This document shows positions 1 to 8,532 of a stretch of DNA of 64,000 nucleotides, in pieces. The stretch is taken from the NCBI RefSeq assembly GCF_014705615.1, contig NZ_JACXJA010000006.1, forward strand, positions 62,001-126,000, in the 5' to 3' direction. The position numbers were made by a program, and so were the translations under genes. The notes beneath the pieces were generated by a model that did no database searches, was not told where the DNA came from, and saw only the letters and a list, made by a program, of their open reading frames with translations. This stretch comes from Paenibacillus oceani. GTDB taxonomy: Bacteria; Bacillota; Bacilli; Paenibacillales; NBRC-103111. Position 1 is the first letter of the stretch. Every line of letters starts with the position of its first letter.

Positions 1-20
1 TCATGGAGGTCGTTCACTCC

Positions 21-734
21 TTACACGAGTTCGCGCAGCGAGAGGATTCCGTCTCCGGTCATGTAGCCGTAACGTTTGATCTTGATCGCGCGGATGCCGA
101 CTTGGTTCGGCGCCCAAATATCGTTTTTGTCGTGGTCCCCGACGTACAGCACATCCTCCGGAAGGAGGCCGGACTGCTCGAGAGCCAGACGGAAAATAGC
201 CGGATTCGGCTTCTCCAGACCCACCTCGGTGGACACGATAACCGGATCGAAATAGTGCAAAATCCCTTTATGACGCAGGATGGAAGTAAGCGTGGGAGCG
301 AAATTCGAGATAATGCCCAGCCGGAAACCCAAGGCGCGAAGACGTTCCATCGTCTCCGTCACATCGTCGAACAGCTCGTATTGCTCGGGGGAAGTAAACA
401 GATCGTACAGCTCGTGGCTCCAGCCGTGAATGATCTCCTCCTCGCCCGGCTCGCTTGTTGCTCCAAGCCGGTTCAATATATGCGTGTAGATGCCGACCCA
501 GAACGCCCGGTCCGATTCCGGGGAGCACACCTCCGTGCCGTCCGATACTTTCCCGTAATAAAACGTCCGGAACGCTTCGTCGAACAGTACGCCGATCTGT
601 TCCTTGTCCCGGTGAAAGTCCCTCTCGGCCAAATAGCGGTGCATCGTCTCCTGTGCGCCGGGAATCGTGATAAGCGTGTCGCCTACATCAAAAAAAACAG
701 CCTTGAAGCCGTTTAGGGTAAGAGTTGTCGTCAT
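21..734 (-). CDS. HAD-superfamily hydrolase
   Basis: A 237-residue cytoplasmic HAD phosphatase-like protein. Motif I is DVGDT near residue 16, with the nucleophile Asp first and the usual second Asp position in DxGDT form. Motif II is the ISN segment near residue 142, the motif III Lys lies in the GLEKPNP segment, and motif IV is GDHDKND. A helical cap lies between motifs I and II, as in subfamily I (haloacid dehalogenase/phosphoglycolate phosphatase-like). The substrate cannot be inferred. It is the last gene of its strand before the window edge and is separated by about 180 bases from the next minus-strand gene. Confidence 0.85.
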   Translation of the reverse strand: MTTTLTLNGFKAVFFDVGDTLITIPGAQETMHRYLAERDFHRDKEQIGVLFDEAFRTFYYGKVSDGTEVCSPESDRAFWVGIYTHILNRLGATSEPGEEEIIHGWSHELYDLFTSPEQYELFDDVTETMERLRALGFRLGIISNFAPTLTSILRHKGILHYFDPVIVSTEVGLEKPNPAIFRLALEQSGLLPEDVLYVGDHDKNDIWAPNQVGIRAIKIKRYGYMTGDGILSLRELV

Positions 735-882
735 GCTGGTCTCCTTGCTGGATAAGGTGAAATAGTGGCTTGATCTCCTCCATAGTGTACCATAATCCGG
801 AGCTTCAATGCTTAAGAGTTACAGCCGCGAACGGGATAAATTTCTGTGAAATCCTTTCGGATAAAAACCCGAGTCGCCAAAC

Positions 883-911
883 AAAAAACCGGCGCCCTCA
901 GGCACCGGCTT
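883..911 (-). terminator. Rho-independent terminator after the transglutaminase-like gene
   Basis: On the minus strand an AAGCCGGTGCC arm pairs with GGCGCCGGTT across a short loop and is followed by a T-run. It lies just downstream of the stop of the gene that ends at 917. Confidence 0.75.
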
Positions 912-916
912 CTGCA

Positions 917-2071
917 TCAAGCGTCGCGTATATGGGTTTTGTCGAACCCCTGCGGATTGAACCAGTTGCTGCCGCTCGACACCCAGGTCGCATCCAGCGG
1001 AACCCATTCGTTGTTGTCGGCCAGAAACACCTCGTTCCAGGCATGCGGACCGTAGCCGCCCCGCCCGTCGGAGCCGAGCCCGGTCACCACCTTGACGTCC
1101 AGTCCGACCGCCCGGGCCATGACCGCATACAGCCGCGAATAATCGATACATACGCCCAACTTCGTTGCGAACGTATCCTCCGGCGTCTGCTCCTTCCAGA
1201 TCCGCTTCTGCTCGTACTGCTCGACCTTGTCGTAGTCGTACTGGACCCGGGTGCCCACCCACTGGTAAAGCGCTCTCGCTTTCGCTTCGTCGGTTTCCTT
1301 GCCCGCGGTAATCTGCTTGGCCGCTTCGGCGATGTCGCTTGGAATCCGGGCGTCGATGACCTCGTATTTGCGCTGCAAAATTTGGCTGAATTCCTGCTCG
1401 ACCGCCTTGGCGAATACCGGAAGCCGCTGCTGCAGCAGCTCCCCGCCCGCCGGCTCGACTACCCGGGCCGCTCCTTCGGCGTACAACGTCGACGCTTGAA
1501 CGTATCGGGTAAAGGGCGACTCCGGAAACAGCGCCGTATAAACGAACAGGCACGCGATAACCAGCAGCGCCCGTCCGCAGCCGATTAACGTACCGATCGC
1601 TCCGCCTACTCCGCTGCTCATCCATGACCGGCCGCCCCCGCCCGCGGGAGATTTGCCCATCAGCCCCGCACCGTAGGCGATGAACAGCCAGAGCCGGAGC
1701 AGGATCGCTTTGCACGCCGTATAGGCAAGCACGAACACCGTGCCGACCCGCAGCAGCGGGAAATCGCGAATTCCCGTGACGAACGTGTAGTACATCTGGC
1801 GGAACAGGCCGAGCTCTTCATCCGGATAAACGATCTGCCTCGACTTGAGCCACTCCTCTACAACCGGCGACAACACGGCTGCAAGCTTCCATGCCACGAT
1901 CACACTGACGACCGTAGCCGCTCCCTCGGCCGCGAATTGCATGAACCGCTGAGCGGAGCCGGTTGCTCCGCGTGTCGCTCCTTGCAGAACCGATACAAGT
2001 ACAATAATAATAAGGACAACCGTAACCAGGTTAACGGGAAACGTTGGCTGAAGCCATTCGATATCGCTCAT
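917..2071 (-). CDS. Membrane protein with CvpA-like N-terminus and transglutaminase-like C-terminal domain
   Basis: A 384-residue protein. The N-terminal ~190 residues contain about four hydrophobic segments separated by Gly-rich stretches (QGATRGATG, SSGVGGAIGTLIGCGRALL), a pattern that resembles CvpA/colicin V production proteins. Residues ~270-384 are a transglutaminase-like cysteine-protease fold: Cys in the GVCIDYSR segment, His in GPHAWNEV and Asp in PLDATW form the expected C-H-D triad. The start follows a GGAGGGG ribosome site. The gene is preceded 44 bases upstream by a small membrane protein, so the two are probably co-transcribed. Role unknown; transglutaminase folds of this type are often proteases or amidases rather than cross-linkers. 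Confidence 0.75.
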   Translation of the reverse strand: MSDIEWLQPTFPVNLVTVVLIIIVLVSVLQGATRGATGSAQRFMQFAAEGAATVVSVIVAWKLAAVLSPVVEEWLKSRQIVYPDEELGLFRQMYYTFVTGIRDFPLLRVGTVFVLAYTACKAILLRLWLFIAYGAGLMGKSPAGGGGRSWMSSGVGGAIGTLIGCGRALLVIACLFVYTALFPESPFTRYVQASTLYAEGAARVVEPAGGELLQQRLPVFAKAVEQEFSQILQRKYEVIDARIPSDIAEAAKQITAGKETDEAKARALYQWVGTRVQYDYDKVEQYEQKRIWKEQTPEDTFATKLGVCIDYSRLYAVMARAVGLDVKVVTGLGSDGRGGYGPHAWNEVFLADNNEWVPLDATWVSSGSNWFNPQGFDKTHIRDA

Positions 2072-2115
2072 TCGTCATCCCCCCTCCGTTCCAGCATGAA
2101 CGGAAACGGAACCGT

Positions 2116-2547
2116 TTAACCGTTCTTCTTCGCGGTTTCAATTACTTTTTTCAACGTTTCGTCAAGCGAAACTTCGGCGGACACTCCGGCTACCGTGATT
2201 TTCACTTTGTCCGCTCCCGTCTTGCCTTCAAGCTTGATGCTGCCTGATGTAATCGTATACGTGCCGTCCCCGTTATCCTTGTAAGCGCCGTCCTTGCCGG
2301 CCAGTCCCTGGACGGCCTTCTCCTTTAATTCCCCGACCGCCTCTTTGGCGGCCGTCGCGACGTTTTGCCCCAGATCTTTCAGCTCGTCCGTATAGGTGAC
2401 GCCATAGTAAAACAGACCGGCCACGATCGCAGCCACGATGACCCATTTGATCAGCGTTTTAACAATTTTAATCACGACGAACAGTACGACCAGGGCGATA
2501 ACGACAACGAGCCACCGATCCTGCAAAAACGCAACAAGCTGCTCCAT
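2116..2547 (-). CDS. Small membrane protein of unknown function
   Basis: A 143-residue protein with two hydrophobic segments in the first ~50 residues, followed by a hydrophilic region. That region is a short amphipathic helix (EAVGELKEKAV) and then a beta-rich tail with a DGTYTI turn and a final Lys-rich helix. The ribosome site AGGATG lies just upstream of the ATG. It sits immediately upstream of the CvpA/transglutaminase-like gene on the same strand and may form a unit with it. I do not recognise the family. Confidence 0.65.
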   Translation of the reverse strand: MEQLVAFLQDRWLVVVIALVVLFVVIKIVKTLIKWVIVAAIVAGLFYYGVTYTDELKDLGQNVATAAKEAVGELKEKAVQGLAGKDGAYKDNGDGTYTITSGSIKLEGKTGADKVKITVAGVSAEVSLDETLKKVIETAKKNG

Positions 2548-2755
2548 CCTAAGTTCATCCTTTCGACAACGGGATAATCTGATCCATATATACGATATTT
2601 AGATTATCACACAACAAGCTTGAATCAAACTGCAACATACCGCGGGATTCAAGCCCGGGCAGGCCGATTTCGCCTAATCTTCCCCCATTAGGCATAACCG
2701 GCGGCCCTAAGACGTACAAGTTATGGATAAGAGACAAGCGAAGAGGAGGATTGAG

Positions 2756-3946
2756 ATGAAAACCGCTTTATGGCTGTACCTGTTCATGTTCGTCGCTTTT
2801 TTTGATCTGCATGCCCAGTATCCGATCCTGACACCGTTCGCCATATCGCTCGGAGCCGCTCCGACTTTCATCGGCTGGATGATGGGCATGTATTCCTTAA
2901 CGCATCTCCCCGGCAACCTGCTGGCCGGATACTGGGTCGACCGGTACGGCAGCAAATGGTTTATCGCCATCAGCCTGGTCTGTGCCGGAATGCTGCTGCT
3001 CGTGCAGTCTTATGTCGCCGATCCGTGGCAGCTGCTGGCAATCCGTTCGGTCAGCGGGTTCGTCCTCGCCTTTCTGTCTCCGGCCTGTTTGGCGATGCTC
3101 GCCAAGCTGGGGCGCTCCAGAACCCACCAAGGGAAGCTGATGGCGGGCAACGGTCTGGTGCACACGCTGGCCTCGGTCGTCTCGCCCGCCGCCGGCGCTT
3201 TTCTTGTCGCAGAGGTCGGCTTTACGACGGCATTTTCCGTGCTCGGCTGGGCGTTAATCGCTGTCGGCGGCGTAGCGGCGTTTTTTATTCGTGAACCGAA
3301 GACGGCCGCAGTGCTCTCGGACGGCTTCCCGGTGCATCATCACCACGGCGCGGTACCGGCGCCGGAAGCCTCCCTGCCGCCCGTGACCGATTCAGCCAGA
3401 CGGATTCCGTGGCTGTTCTACGGACTGCCGCTCGCGCTGGCTTGCTCCCAAGGCATCCTGTTCTTCGAGCTGCCGTTGCTTCAAACCTCCCAGCAATCGC
3501 TGTTAACGTCCGGACTGCTGTTTTCGATGGTCAGCCTGGGCGCTTTATTGACGCTTTGCCTGATGTTCCTTCACCGGTATTCCCCCTTCGTCCGGGCGGC
3601 GGCGGGCTCGTTCGCGCTGGCTCTAACGTTTTTCGGGCTTGCTGTCGAATGGCCGCTGCCGCTGACGGTGTCGTTATTTATGATCGGCATGGCGAAAGGC
3701 GTCATCTTCCCGGCGACCGCCGCGCTGCTGGCCAGCTTGTCGAGCGCCAGCCGTTACGGCCGGGTGTTCTCCCTGTTGTCGATCTCCACGTCGATCGGCG
3801 CTTTTATCGGTCCGATCACAGCGGGACAGTTCCGGCACGCCGTATCCCCCTATTTTATCGCCTTTCTCGGCCTCATGCTCGCTCTGGTCCTTCTCGCTCC
3901 GGGGAAATTCCGCTCTACGCCGGATGCGCCTCCCGTAGCGGATTGA
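2756..3946 (+). CDS. MFS transporter
   Basis: A 396-residue protein with about twelve hydrophobic segments in two groups of six, separated by a hydrophilic loop near residue 190 that contains a run of four histidines. The MFS loop 2-3 signature appears as GYWVDRYGSKW near residue 62. The preferred start is the ATG at 2756, which has GAGGAGG five to six bases upstream, rather than the in-frame ATG 33 bases earlier. The gene stands alone between divergent neighbours. Substrate unknown; the family mostly exports drugs or small metabolites. Confidence 0.85.
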   Translation: MKTALWLYLFMFVAFFDLHAQYPILTPFAISLGAAPTFIGWMMGMYSLTHLPGNLLAGYWVDRYGSKWFIAISLVCAGMLLLVQSYVADPWQLLAIRSVSGFVLAFLSPACLAMLAKLGRSRTHQGKLMAGNGLVHTLASVVSPAAGAFLVAEVGFTTAFSVLGWALIAVGGVAAFFIREPKTAAVLSDGFPVHHHHGAVPAPEASLPPVTDSARRIPWLFYGLPLALACSQGILFFELPLLQTSQQSLLTSGLLFSMVSLGALLTLCLMFLHRYSPFVRAAAGSFALALTFFGLAVEWPLPLTVSLFMIGMAKGVIFPATAALLASLSSASRYGRVFSLLSISTSIGAFIGPITAGQFRHAVSPYFIAFLGLMLALVLLAPGKFRSTPDAPPVAD

Positions 3947-4041
3947 AACGCAAGCTTCCGGTAACCGCACAAGGGCGATGCCCATTTTATCCGGGCTGGG
4001 TGTTTGCACAGGCGATTCGCCCGCCTTGGTAATACGATGTA

Positions 4042-4055
4042 TTGTCAAATGACAA
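4042..4055. promoter_or_regulatory. Inverted repeat upstream of the YjcZ-type gene
   Basis: TTGTCA, two bases, TGACAA forms a perfect 6-bp inverted repeat about 16 bases before the ribosome site of the following small gene. It could be an operator or part of the leader. No regulator can be assigned. Confidence 0.3.
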
Positions 4056-4087
4056 ATCATTAGTTACCCAAAAGGAGTGATTGATAG

Positions 4088-4192
4088 ATGTCTACTTGCG
4101 GCCCTGGTGTTGGCGGCGTGTTTACCTCCACGGGAATCATTCTGGTACTGTATATTTTGCTGGTAATCATCCTTTGTTCCAGCTGGATCTGA
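4088..4192 (+). CDS. YjcZ-family sporulation peptide, 34 residues
   Basis: A very short gene encoding a 34-residue peptide with a Gly-rich N-terminus (CGPGVGG) and one C-terminal hydrophobic helix rich in I, L and V ending in SSWI. This is the layout of the small YjcZ/YhdX/SscA-like peptides found in spore-formers, which are made late in sporulation. The start has an AAAGGAGTGAT ribosome site eight bases upstream. A strong palindromic terminator lies 16 bases after the stop, which supports an independent mini-transcript. The Cys residues near both ends are slightly unusual. Confidence 0.75.
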   Translation: MSTCGPGVGGVFTSTGIILVLYILLVIILCSSWI

Positions 4193-4207
4193 CCGCTGCG
4201 AACCATG

Positions 4208-4233
4208 AAGCCGTCGCGATATCGCGACGGCTT
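4208..4233 (+). terminator. Terminator of the YjcZ-type gene
   Basis: AAGCCGTCGCGAT is followed directly by its reverse complement, giving a perfect 26-base palindrome followed by TTTCATTTA. Confidence 0.8.
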
Positions 4234-4423
4234 TCATTTATTCGGGCGAACCGCAGCACCGGGCGGTAACCTTTAACCCCATTAACCAATTTCACCCTCC
4301 GACTGGTATCCCTTCGACATTTCCCGGGAAATCCGCGCCTGCTCCGACTTGTTTGTCGGATCACGGATTGGCTATACTGTTGGAAACGACATCTCTTCCC
4401 AACATCGAAACCGGAGGTGCCTA

Positions 4424-4774
4424 ATGACCGTCGCGATCATCGTAGAAGGTAAAAACGACAAAAGCCGCTTGCGCAGACTGCTTTCCGACGAAATCCGGAT
4501 CGTATGCACCAACGGCACGCTAAGCAGCGACAAACTCGAGCGGATCAAAAAAACGATCGGAACGCGCGACGTATACCTGTTTACAGACAACGACTCCTCG
4601 GGCAAACGAATACGCGGCTTATTGCGCGACGCCTTCCCCGGTGCCGAGCAGATCTATACTCGCAAAGGGTATGCCGGCGTCGAGGGCACGCCTGACGAGT
4701 ACATGATCCAGCAGCTCGAGAAAGCCGGGTTGGACGAATATATCCGCTATCCGGATCTCCCAGCAGCGCCGTAA
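4424..4774 (+). CDS. Stand-alone Toprim-domain protein
   Basis: A 116-residue protein that is essentially only a Toprim fold. The catalytic Glu is in VEGKND near residue 9 and the metal-binding acidic motif is TDNDSSG near residue 55, so both conserved blocks are intact. The order and spacing resemble the N-terminal half of RNase M5 (RnmV) and the small Toprim proteins seen in Bacilli, without the M5 C-terminal domain. The start at 4424 follows CCGGAGGTG; the longer open frame upstream has no ribosome site. Likely a nucleic-acid cleaving or nucleotidyl-transfer enzyme; substrate unknown. Confidence 0.75.
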   Translation: MTVAIIVEGKNDKSRLRRLLSDEIRIVCTNGTLSSDKLERIKKTIGTRDVYLFTDNDSSGKRIRGLLRDAFPGAEQIYTRKGYAGVEGTPDEYMIQQLEKAGLDEYIRYPDLPAAP

Positions 4775-4875
4775 AGAAAATCTGTCCGGTAAAACGTCCG
4801 GATAGTGCTTTGATGTGCAAAACCGATCTTATCCGGTTCTCCTCTCCCCGCTTTTGAACCATTCTGTACGAACCA

Positions 4876-4914
4876 AACAGACCCTCTCCGCCCTGACGGA
4901 CGAATGGGTCTGTT
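4876..4914 (-). terminator. Terminator of the AEC permease gene
   Basis: AACAGACCC and GGGTCTGTT form a 9-bp stem with a GC-rich loop, ending in a TTTGG tail on the minus strand. It lies 30 bases past the stop of the permease gene. Confidence 0.55.
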
Positions 4915-4944
4915 ACAGATCATATCGGCTTGTGTAACCTTGGG

Positions 4945-5868
4945 TCAACCTACAAACTGCAGCAAATAAATGACAAACGTCACAGTGAAAATACTGAAGA
5001 CGGTCGAAGAAAATACGGCTTGGGACGAAAACTCCGGCTCGTTGTCGAACTCCACCGCAAGCAGTACGCTGCTGAGTGAGGTCGGAACCGCGCATGACAA
5101 GATCAGCGCTTTCGCCATATCGCCCTCGAATCCGAACGCCCAGACAATCAGGAAACCGAGCAGCGGCCCGGCGCAGAGCCGCAGGAAATTCGAGATCGCC
5201 ACATCCTTCAGCTTCAGTTGCCACTTCATGCTGCCCAGCTGCACGCCCAGCGTCGTGAGGGCGGTAGCAATAAATCCTTTGGCAATATAATCAATCGAGA
5301 TATACAGCGGCTGCGGCACCGGAATGTGAAAACCGCGCATAATCAGCGCGATCGGAATCACATAAATAACCGGCATCGACAAAATCGTCTTCAACGTATC
5401 CTTCAGCTTCTGTCTATGCGCGTTGACCGCATATACTCCGTACGTATTCGGAATCAGGCTCTGCATCATCATAATGATGATCTGGATGGACAGCGTGAAC
5501 GGATCGCCTACGAATACGAGCTGATTAAGCGGGATTGCATAATTGGCGCTGTTATAGAAAATAACGCTGTTGCGCATCGCGCTGCGCATGCCGCCCTTGT
5601 AGCCGCGAATACGCATAACAATCTCCACCAGGCCGAACGACGCGAAGAAAAACACGAAAAAGAACAGCAGCACCTGCGACATCACTTTAAAGGAAAGCTG
5701 CGATTCGTACAGCATCTGGAACATGATTGCCGGAGAAAACAAGTAAAAGTTAAGCTTGGACAACGTCTTGATGTCGAGCTGAAACGATTTCTGCAAAATA
5801 ACCCCGAGCGCGATGAGCAAGCTTAGCGGCACTACGTTGTTCAGCAGAATATATACGAAGTATGACAC
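4945..5868 (-). CDS. AEC-family (auxin efflux carrier-like) permease
   Basis: A 307-residue integral membrane protein with about ten hydrophobic helices in two five-helix halves. Typical AEC features are SPAIMFQML in helix 2, the RNSVIFYNSANYAIPLN segment in helix 4 and the C-terminal SCAVPTSLSSVLLA segment. Bacterial members transport small organic acids such as malate or malonate. It is 22 bases downstream of the SCO gene on the same strand, so it may be read through from it, although no functional link is obvious. Confidence 0.85.
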   Translation of the reverse strand: MSYFVYILLNNVVPLSLLIALGVILQKSFQLDIKTLSKLNFYLFSPAIMFQMLYESQLSFKVMSQVLLFFFVFFFASFGLVEIVMRIRGYKGGMRSAMRNSVIFYNSANYAIPLNQLVFVGDPFTLSIQIIIMMMQSLIPNTYGVYAVNAHRQKLKDTLKTILSMPVIYVIPIALIMRGFHIPVPQPLYISIDYIAKGFIATALTTLGVQLGSMKWQLKLKDVAISNFLRLCAGPLLGFLIVWAFGFEGDMAKALILSCAVPTSLSSVLLAVEFDNEPEFSSQAVFSSTVFSIFTVTFVIYLLQFVG

Positions 5869-5890
5869 GGCCTTCGGTACCTTCTCTCCG

Positions 5891-6496
5891 CTATTCTTTG
5901 GCCAGCTTCTTCACTTCTTCGGCTACGAGCCGATAGCTCAAATCACCGTTTGTCGCAACAAAATATTTACGGATATTGCCGGCCCGGTCGACCAGAGCGA
6001 CTGAGTTCGTATGCGCGAACGTTCCGTCCTTGCCGGCCAATACGCTGACTCCGTATTGTTTGGCCAGGTCGGTGATCTTCTTCGTATCTCCCCGCAAAAA
6101 CTTCCAGCCGTTCGGGTCCGCTTCGAATCGGGCCGAATACGTTTTCAACTGCTCGACCGTATCTTTGTCCGGATCGAAGCTGATCGAATAGATGACCGCA
6201 TCCGATCCGAGCAGACTGCTCTTCTGCAGCTCCTGCTGCACTTTCGACAGCTCATAGGTGGTCGGCTGGCAGACGTCCGGACACGAGGACCAGAAAAAGT
6301 AAACAAGCCGCACTTTGCCGTCATCGTCCTTCAAACCGGTCATTTGCCCGCTCGTATGTTCCAGTTGAAAGTCGGCCGCCTGCTTAATAACCGGCAGCTT
6401 GTCCCCTTTTTGGGAATTGTATGCCCAACCCGCCCCCGCTGCCGCAATCACTGCGATTACGAGCAGCTTAAACCAATGTTTTTGTACAAATGCCAT
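5891..6496 (-). CDS. SCO1/SenC/PrrC-family copper chaperone for cytochrome oxidase assembly
   Basis: A 201-residue protein with one N-terminal membrane anchor (residues ~8-25) and an external thioredoxin-like domain. The copper-binding CxxxC is SSCPDVC near residue 88, and the distal ligand His lies in FAHTNSV near residue 165. The start at 6496 has GGAGGGCC at good distance; the longer frame adds an unsupported 25 residues. SCO proteins deliver copper or reduce the CuA site of aa3/caa3 oxidase. ctaB, 153 bases upstream on the same strand, fits this role. Confidence 0.9.
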   Translation of the reverse strand: MAFVQKHWFKLLVIAVIAAAGAGWAYNSQKGDKLPVIKQAADFQLEHTSGQMTGLKDDDGKVRLVYFFWSSCPDVCQPTTYELSKVQQELQKSSLLGSDAVIYSISFDPDKDTVEQLKTYSARFEADPNGWKFLRGDTKKITDLAKQYGVSVLAGKDGTFAHTNSVALVDRAGNIRKYFVATNGDLSYRLVAEEVKKLAKE

Positions 6497-6649
6497 GAAT
6501 AAGGCCCTCCTTTGTTCTGCCAAACAGGAATCGTTGAAATGTGCTTCATTCCCAAAAAAAGAACAAGCCATGAAGACTTGTTCCGGTTATCCGCGCCGTA
6601 TGCCGTAATAGCGGATCGTATCTACAATTCGGCCGGGCCGGGCTTGGGC

Positions 6650-7597
6650 TTAGGCGTGGATCGTATCGATGATCATCACGATGAACAAAATCGGCAAGTA
6701 GTTGATCGAGAACACAAACATCTTCTTTGCCCAATTGTCGTCTTCATTCGTCTTGAATCCGGCCAGGCCGATAAACGTCCAGGCAAGACCGAGTACGATC
6801 GCCGCGACCAAATAAATCTCACCGACGTATCCGTATGCGTACAAAAGCAAAGATACGGGTACGAGCATAACGAGGAAACGAAGCATATGCATCTTAGTCA
6901 GCTCGTTGCCGTGCACAACCGGCAGCAGCGGGAATCCCGCAGCCCGGTATTCTTCCTTGCGGCGAATGCCCAGCGCCCAGAAGTGCGGCGGCTGCCAGAA
7001 AAACAAAATGCCGAACAAAATCCATGCGCCCATATCCATAACACCGGTAATCGCACAATACCCGATAACGGGAGGCATCGATCCGGAGATCGCGCCGATC
7101 GTCGTGCTAAGCGTCGAAGTCCGCTTCAGCCACATCGTATATATAAAGACGTATACGATCAGGCCGACCGCTCCAAGCAGCGCTGTAAGCGGGTTCGTGC
7201 CGAAATACAGGACCACCAGTCCGGCCGCTCCGAGAAAAATACCGTACCCTAATACAATATTCGGGGAAATGATGCCCGTCGGCAGCGCACGCTTGCGTGT
7301 ACGGGTCATCTTCTGATCCAGATCCCGATCCCAGTAGTTATTAAGCACACAGCCGGAAGCCATAACGAGCAGCGCTCCAAGTACCGCGTAGAGAAGCAGC
7401 GATAGACGGAAAGATTCTCCCGAGCTGCCCAACGCGACCCAATATCCGCCGAATACCGTGATCGTATTCGAGAACAGGATGCCGGGTTTGGTGAGCTCCA
7501 CGAAAATTTTCCAAGTCGGAATCCGGGCTGCCGACTGTTCCTCCTCCGTATCTGCGGCTGCTGCTGTGGCCGAATCTATACGGCTTTGTTTGTCCAC
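6650..7597 (-). CDS. ctaB: Protoheme IX farnesyltransferase (heme O synthase)
   Basis: A 315-residue UbiA-superfamily membrane enzyme that transfers a farnesyl group to heme B to give heme O, needed for heme A-type oxidases. The first Asp-rich prenyl-diphosphate site is the NNYWDRDLDQKM segment near residue 110, followed by the family-typical TRTRKRALPTG. About nine hydrophobic helices follow a ~20-residue acidic N-terminal extension. It lies upstream of the SCO copper chaperone, consistent with oxidase maturation. The oxidase subunits themselves are not in the window. Confidence 0.93.
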   Translation of the reverse strand: MDKQSRIDSATAAAADTEEEQSAARIPTWKIFVELTKPGILFSNTITVFGGYWVALGSSGESFRLSLLLYAVLGALLVMASGCVLNNYWDRDLDQKMTRTRKRALPTGIISPNIVLGYGIFLGAAGLVVLYFGTNPLTALLGAVGLIVYVFIYTMWLKRTSTLSTTIGAISGSMPPVIGYCAITGVMDMGAWILFGILFFWQPPHFWALGIRRKEEYRAAGFPLLPVVHGNELTKMHMLRFLVMLVPVSLLLYAYGYVGEIYLVAAIVLGLAWTFIGLAGFKTNEDDNWAKKMFVFSINYLPILFIVMIIDTIHA

Positions 7598-7739
7598 AAT
7601 GTAAGCCTCCTGAACGATTCCTTCAGCGCCCTCGGCGCCGTACTCACCTTATCATAGCAACACGTGCCGGATTTGACAACAAACGCAGTTTGGTTTTCAT
7701 AATTTTGTCGATTCTGATGTCACCTTTCCGGCATCCGCC

Positions 7740-7747
7740 CATACACT
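7740..7747 (+). promoter_or_regulatory. Possible sigma-E/K type -10 element of gerQ
   Basis: CATACACT followed by AT matches the sigma-E -10 pattern (CATACA-T) and also fits a sigma-K CATAnnnTA. It lies about 105 bases before the gerQ start. No clear -35 was identified. The assignment leans on the known mother-cell expression of gerQ. Confidence 0.4.
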
Positions 7748-7852
7748 ATAGAGTAGGTTTTAGCCCATACCCGATTCGTTACATTATTCCCCAAATCGCG
7801 CTTCAAGCATTACAAAAAAATTGAACGAATTCGTTCAAGGAGGAATGCGATC

Positions 7853-8311
7853 ATGATGAACATGAATCCTTACCAAACGGGCGCAGGCGCGCCGAAAATG
7901 TCTTTCCCGTCCATGCCGCAATCCGGCTCCGGCATGCCTTCGTACGGAAGCGGAATGATGCCGCAACCCGGCACGGGCTTCCCGTCCTATGGACCGAGTC
8001 CGATGCCGCCGGTTACGACAGGAGGCACAATTCCCGGAATGCCGGGTCCGACTCCGATGCTGCCGGCCGAGGAATCGTTCGTTGAGAATATTCTCCGGCT
8101 CAATCTGGGCAAAACAGGCACGTTTTACATGACGTACGAGAACAACAGCGAGTGGAACGCCAAAATATTCCGAGGCGTCATCGAAGCGGCGGGACGCGAT
8201 CATATCATCATCAGCGATCCGAAAACAGGAATGCGTTACTTGCTGTTGATGGTCAACCTGGACTATGTAACGTTTAACGAAGAGCTCAACTACACATATC
8301 CGTTCCGGTAA
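7853..8311 (+). CDS. gerQ: Spore coat protein GerQ
   Basis: A 152-residue protein. The first ~75 residues are rich in Gly, Pro, Ser and Met (short SGM/PSYG-like repeats). The conserved C-terminal ~80 residues carry the GerQ core: ILRLNLGK, TFYMTYENN, WNAKIFRG, DHIIISDPKTG and YLLLMVNLDYVTF. In Bacillus, GerQ is a coat protein needed for correct localisation of the cortex hydrolase CwlJ and is cross-linked by the Tgl transglutaminase. The start has AAGGAGG nine bases upstream. It is monocistronic with strong terminators behind it. Confidence 0.93.
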   Translation: MMNMNPYQTGAGAPKMSFPSMPQSGSGMPSYGSGMMPQPGTGFPSYGPSPMPPVTTGGTIPGMPGPTPMLPAEESFVENILRLNLGKTGTFYMTYENNSEWNAKIFRGVIEAAGRDHIIISDPKTGMRYLLLMVNLDYVTFNEELNYTYPFR

Positions 8312-8348
8312 ACACGTCCGGACGGAAGCTTGCCTTCGGATGCACAGA

Positions 8349-8391
8349 TCCGTTTAGCGGCTTTTTCCGCTGCAAACGGAGGGCCCTCCGT
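8349..8391 (+). terminator. Terminator hairpins behind gerQ
   Basis: TCCGTTTAGCGG pairs with CCGC-TGC-AAACGGA. The right arm merges into a second perfect palindrome, ACGGAGGGCCCTCCGT. They lie about 40 bases past the gerQ stop. Confidence 0.55.
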
Positions 8392-8428
8392 CCTAGGCGG
8401 GCAAGGGCCGCCCTTCATTTCCTATACC

Positions 8429-8497
8429 AAAAGCGATACGCTCCTTGAGGCCTGCCGAACGAATCGGGGGAAACCGGCCTCGGACCGTATCGCTTTT
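8429..8497. terminator. Bidirectional terminator between gerQ and the zinc dehydrogenase gene
   Basis: AAAAGCGATACG at the left and CGTATCGCTTTT at the right form a 12-bp outer stem, with an inner GAGGCC/GGCCTC stem. A/T runs on both flanks suit the two convergent genes. Confidence 0.75.
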
Positions 8498-8532
8498 CTT
8501 CCTTAATATAGGACGACCGATGGACCTTGCAG

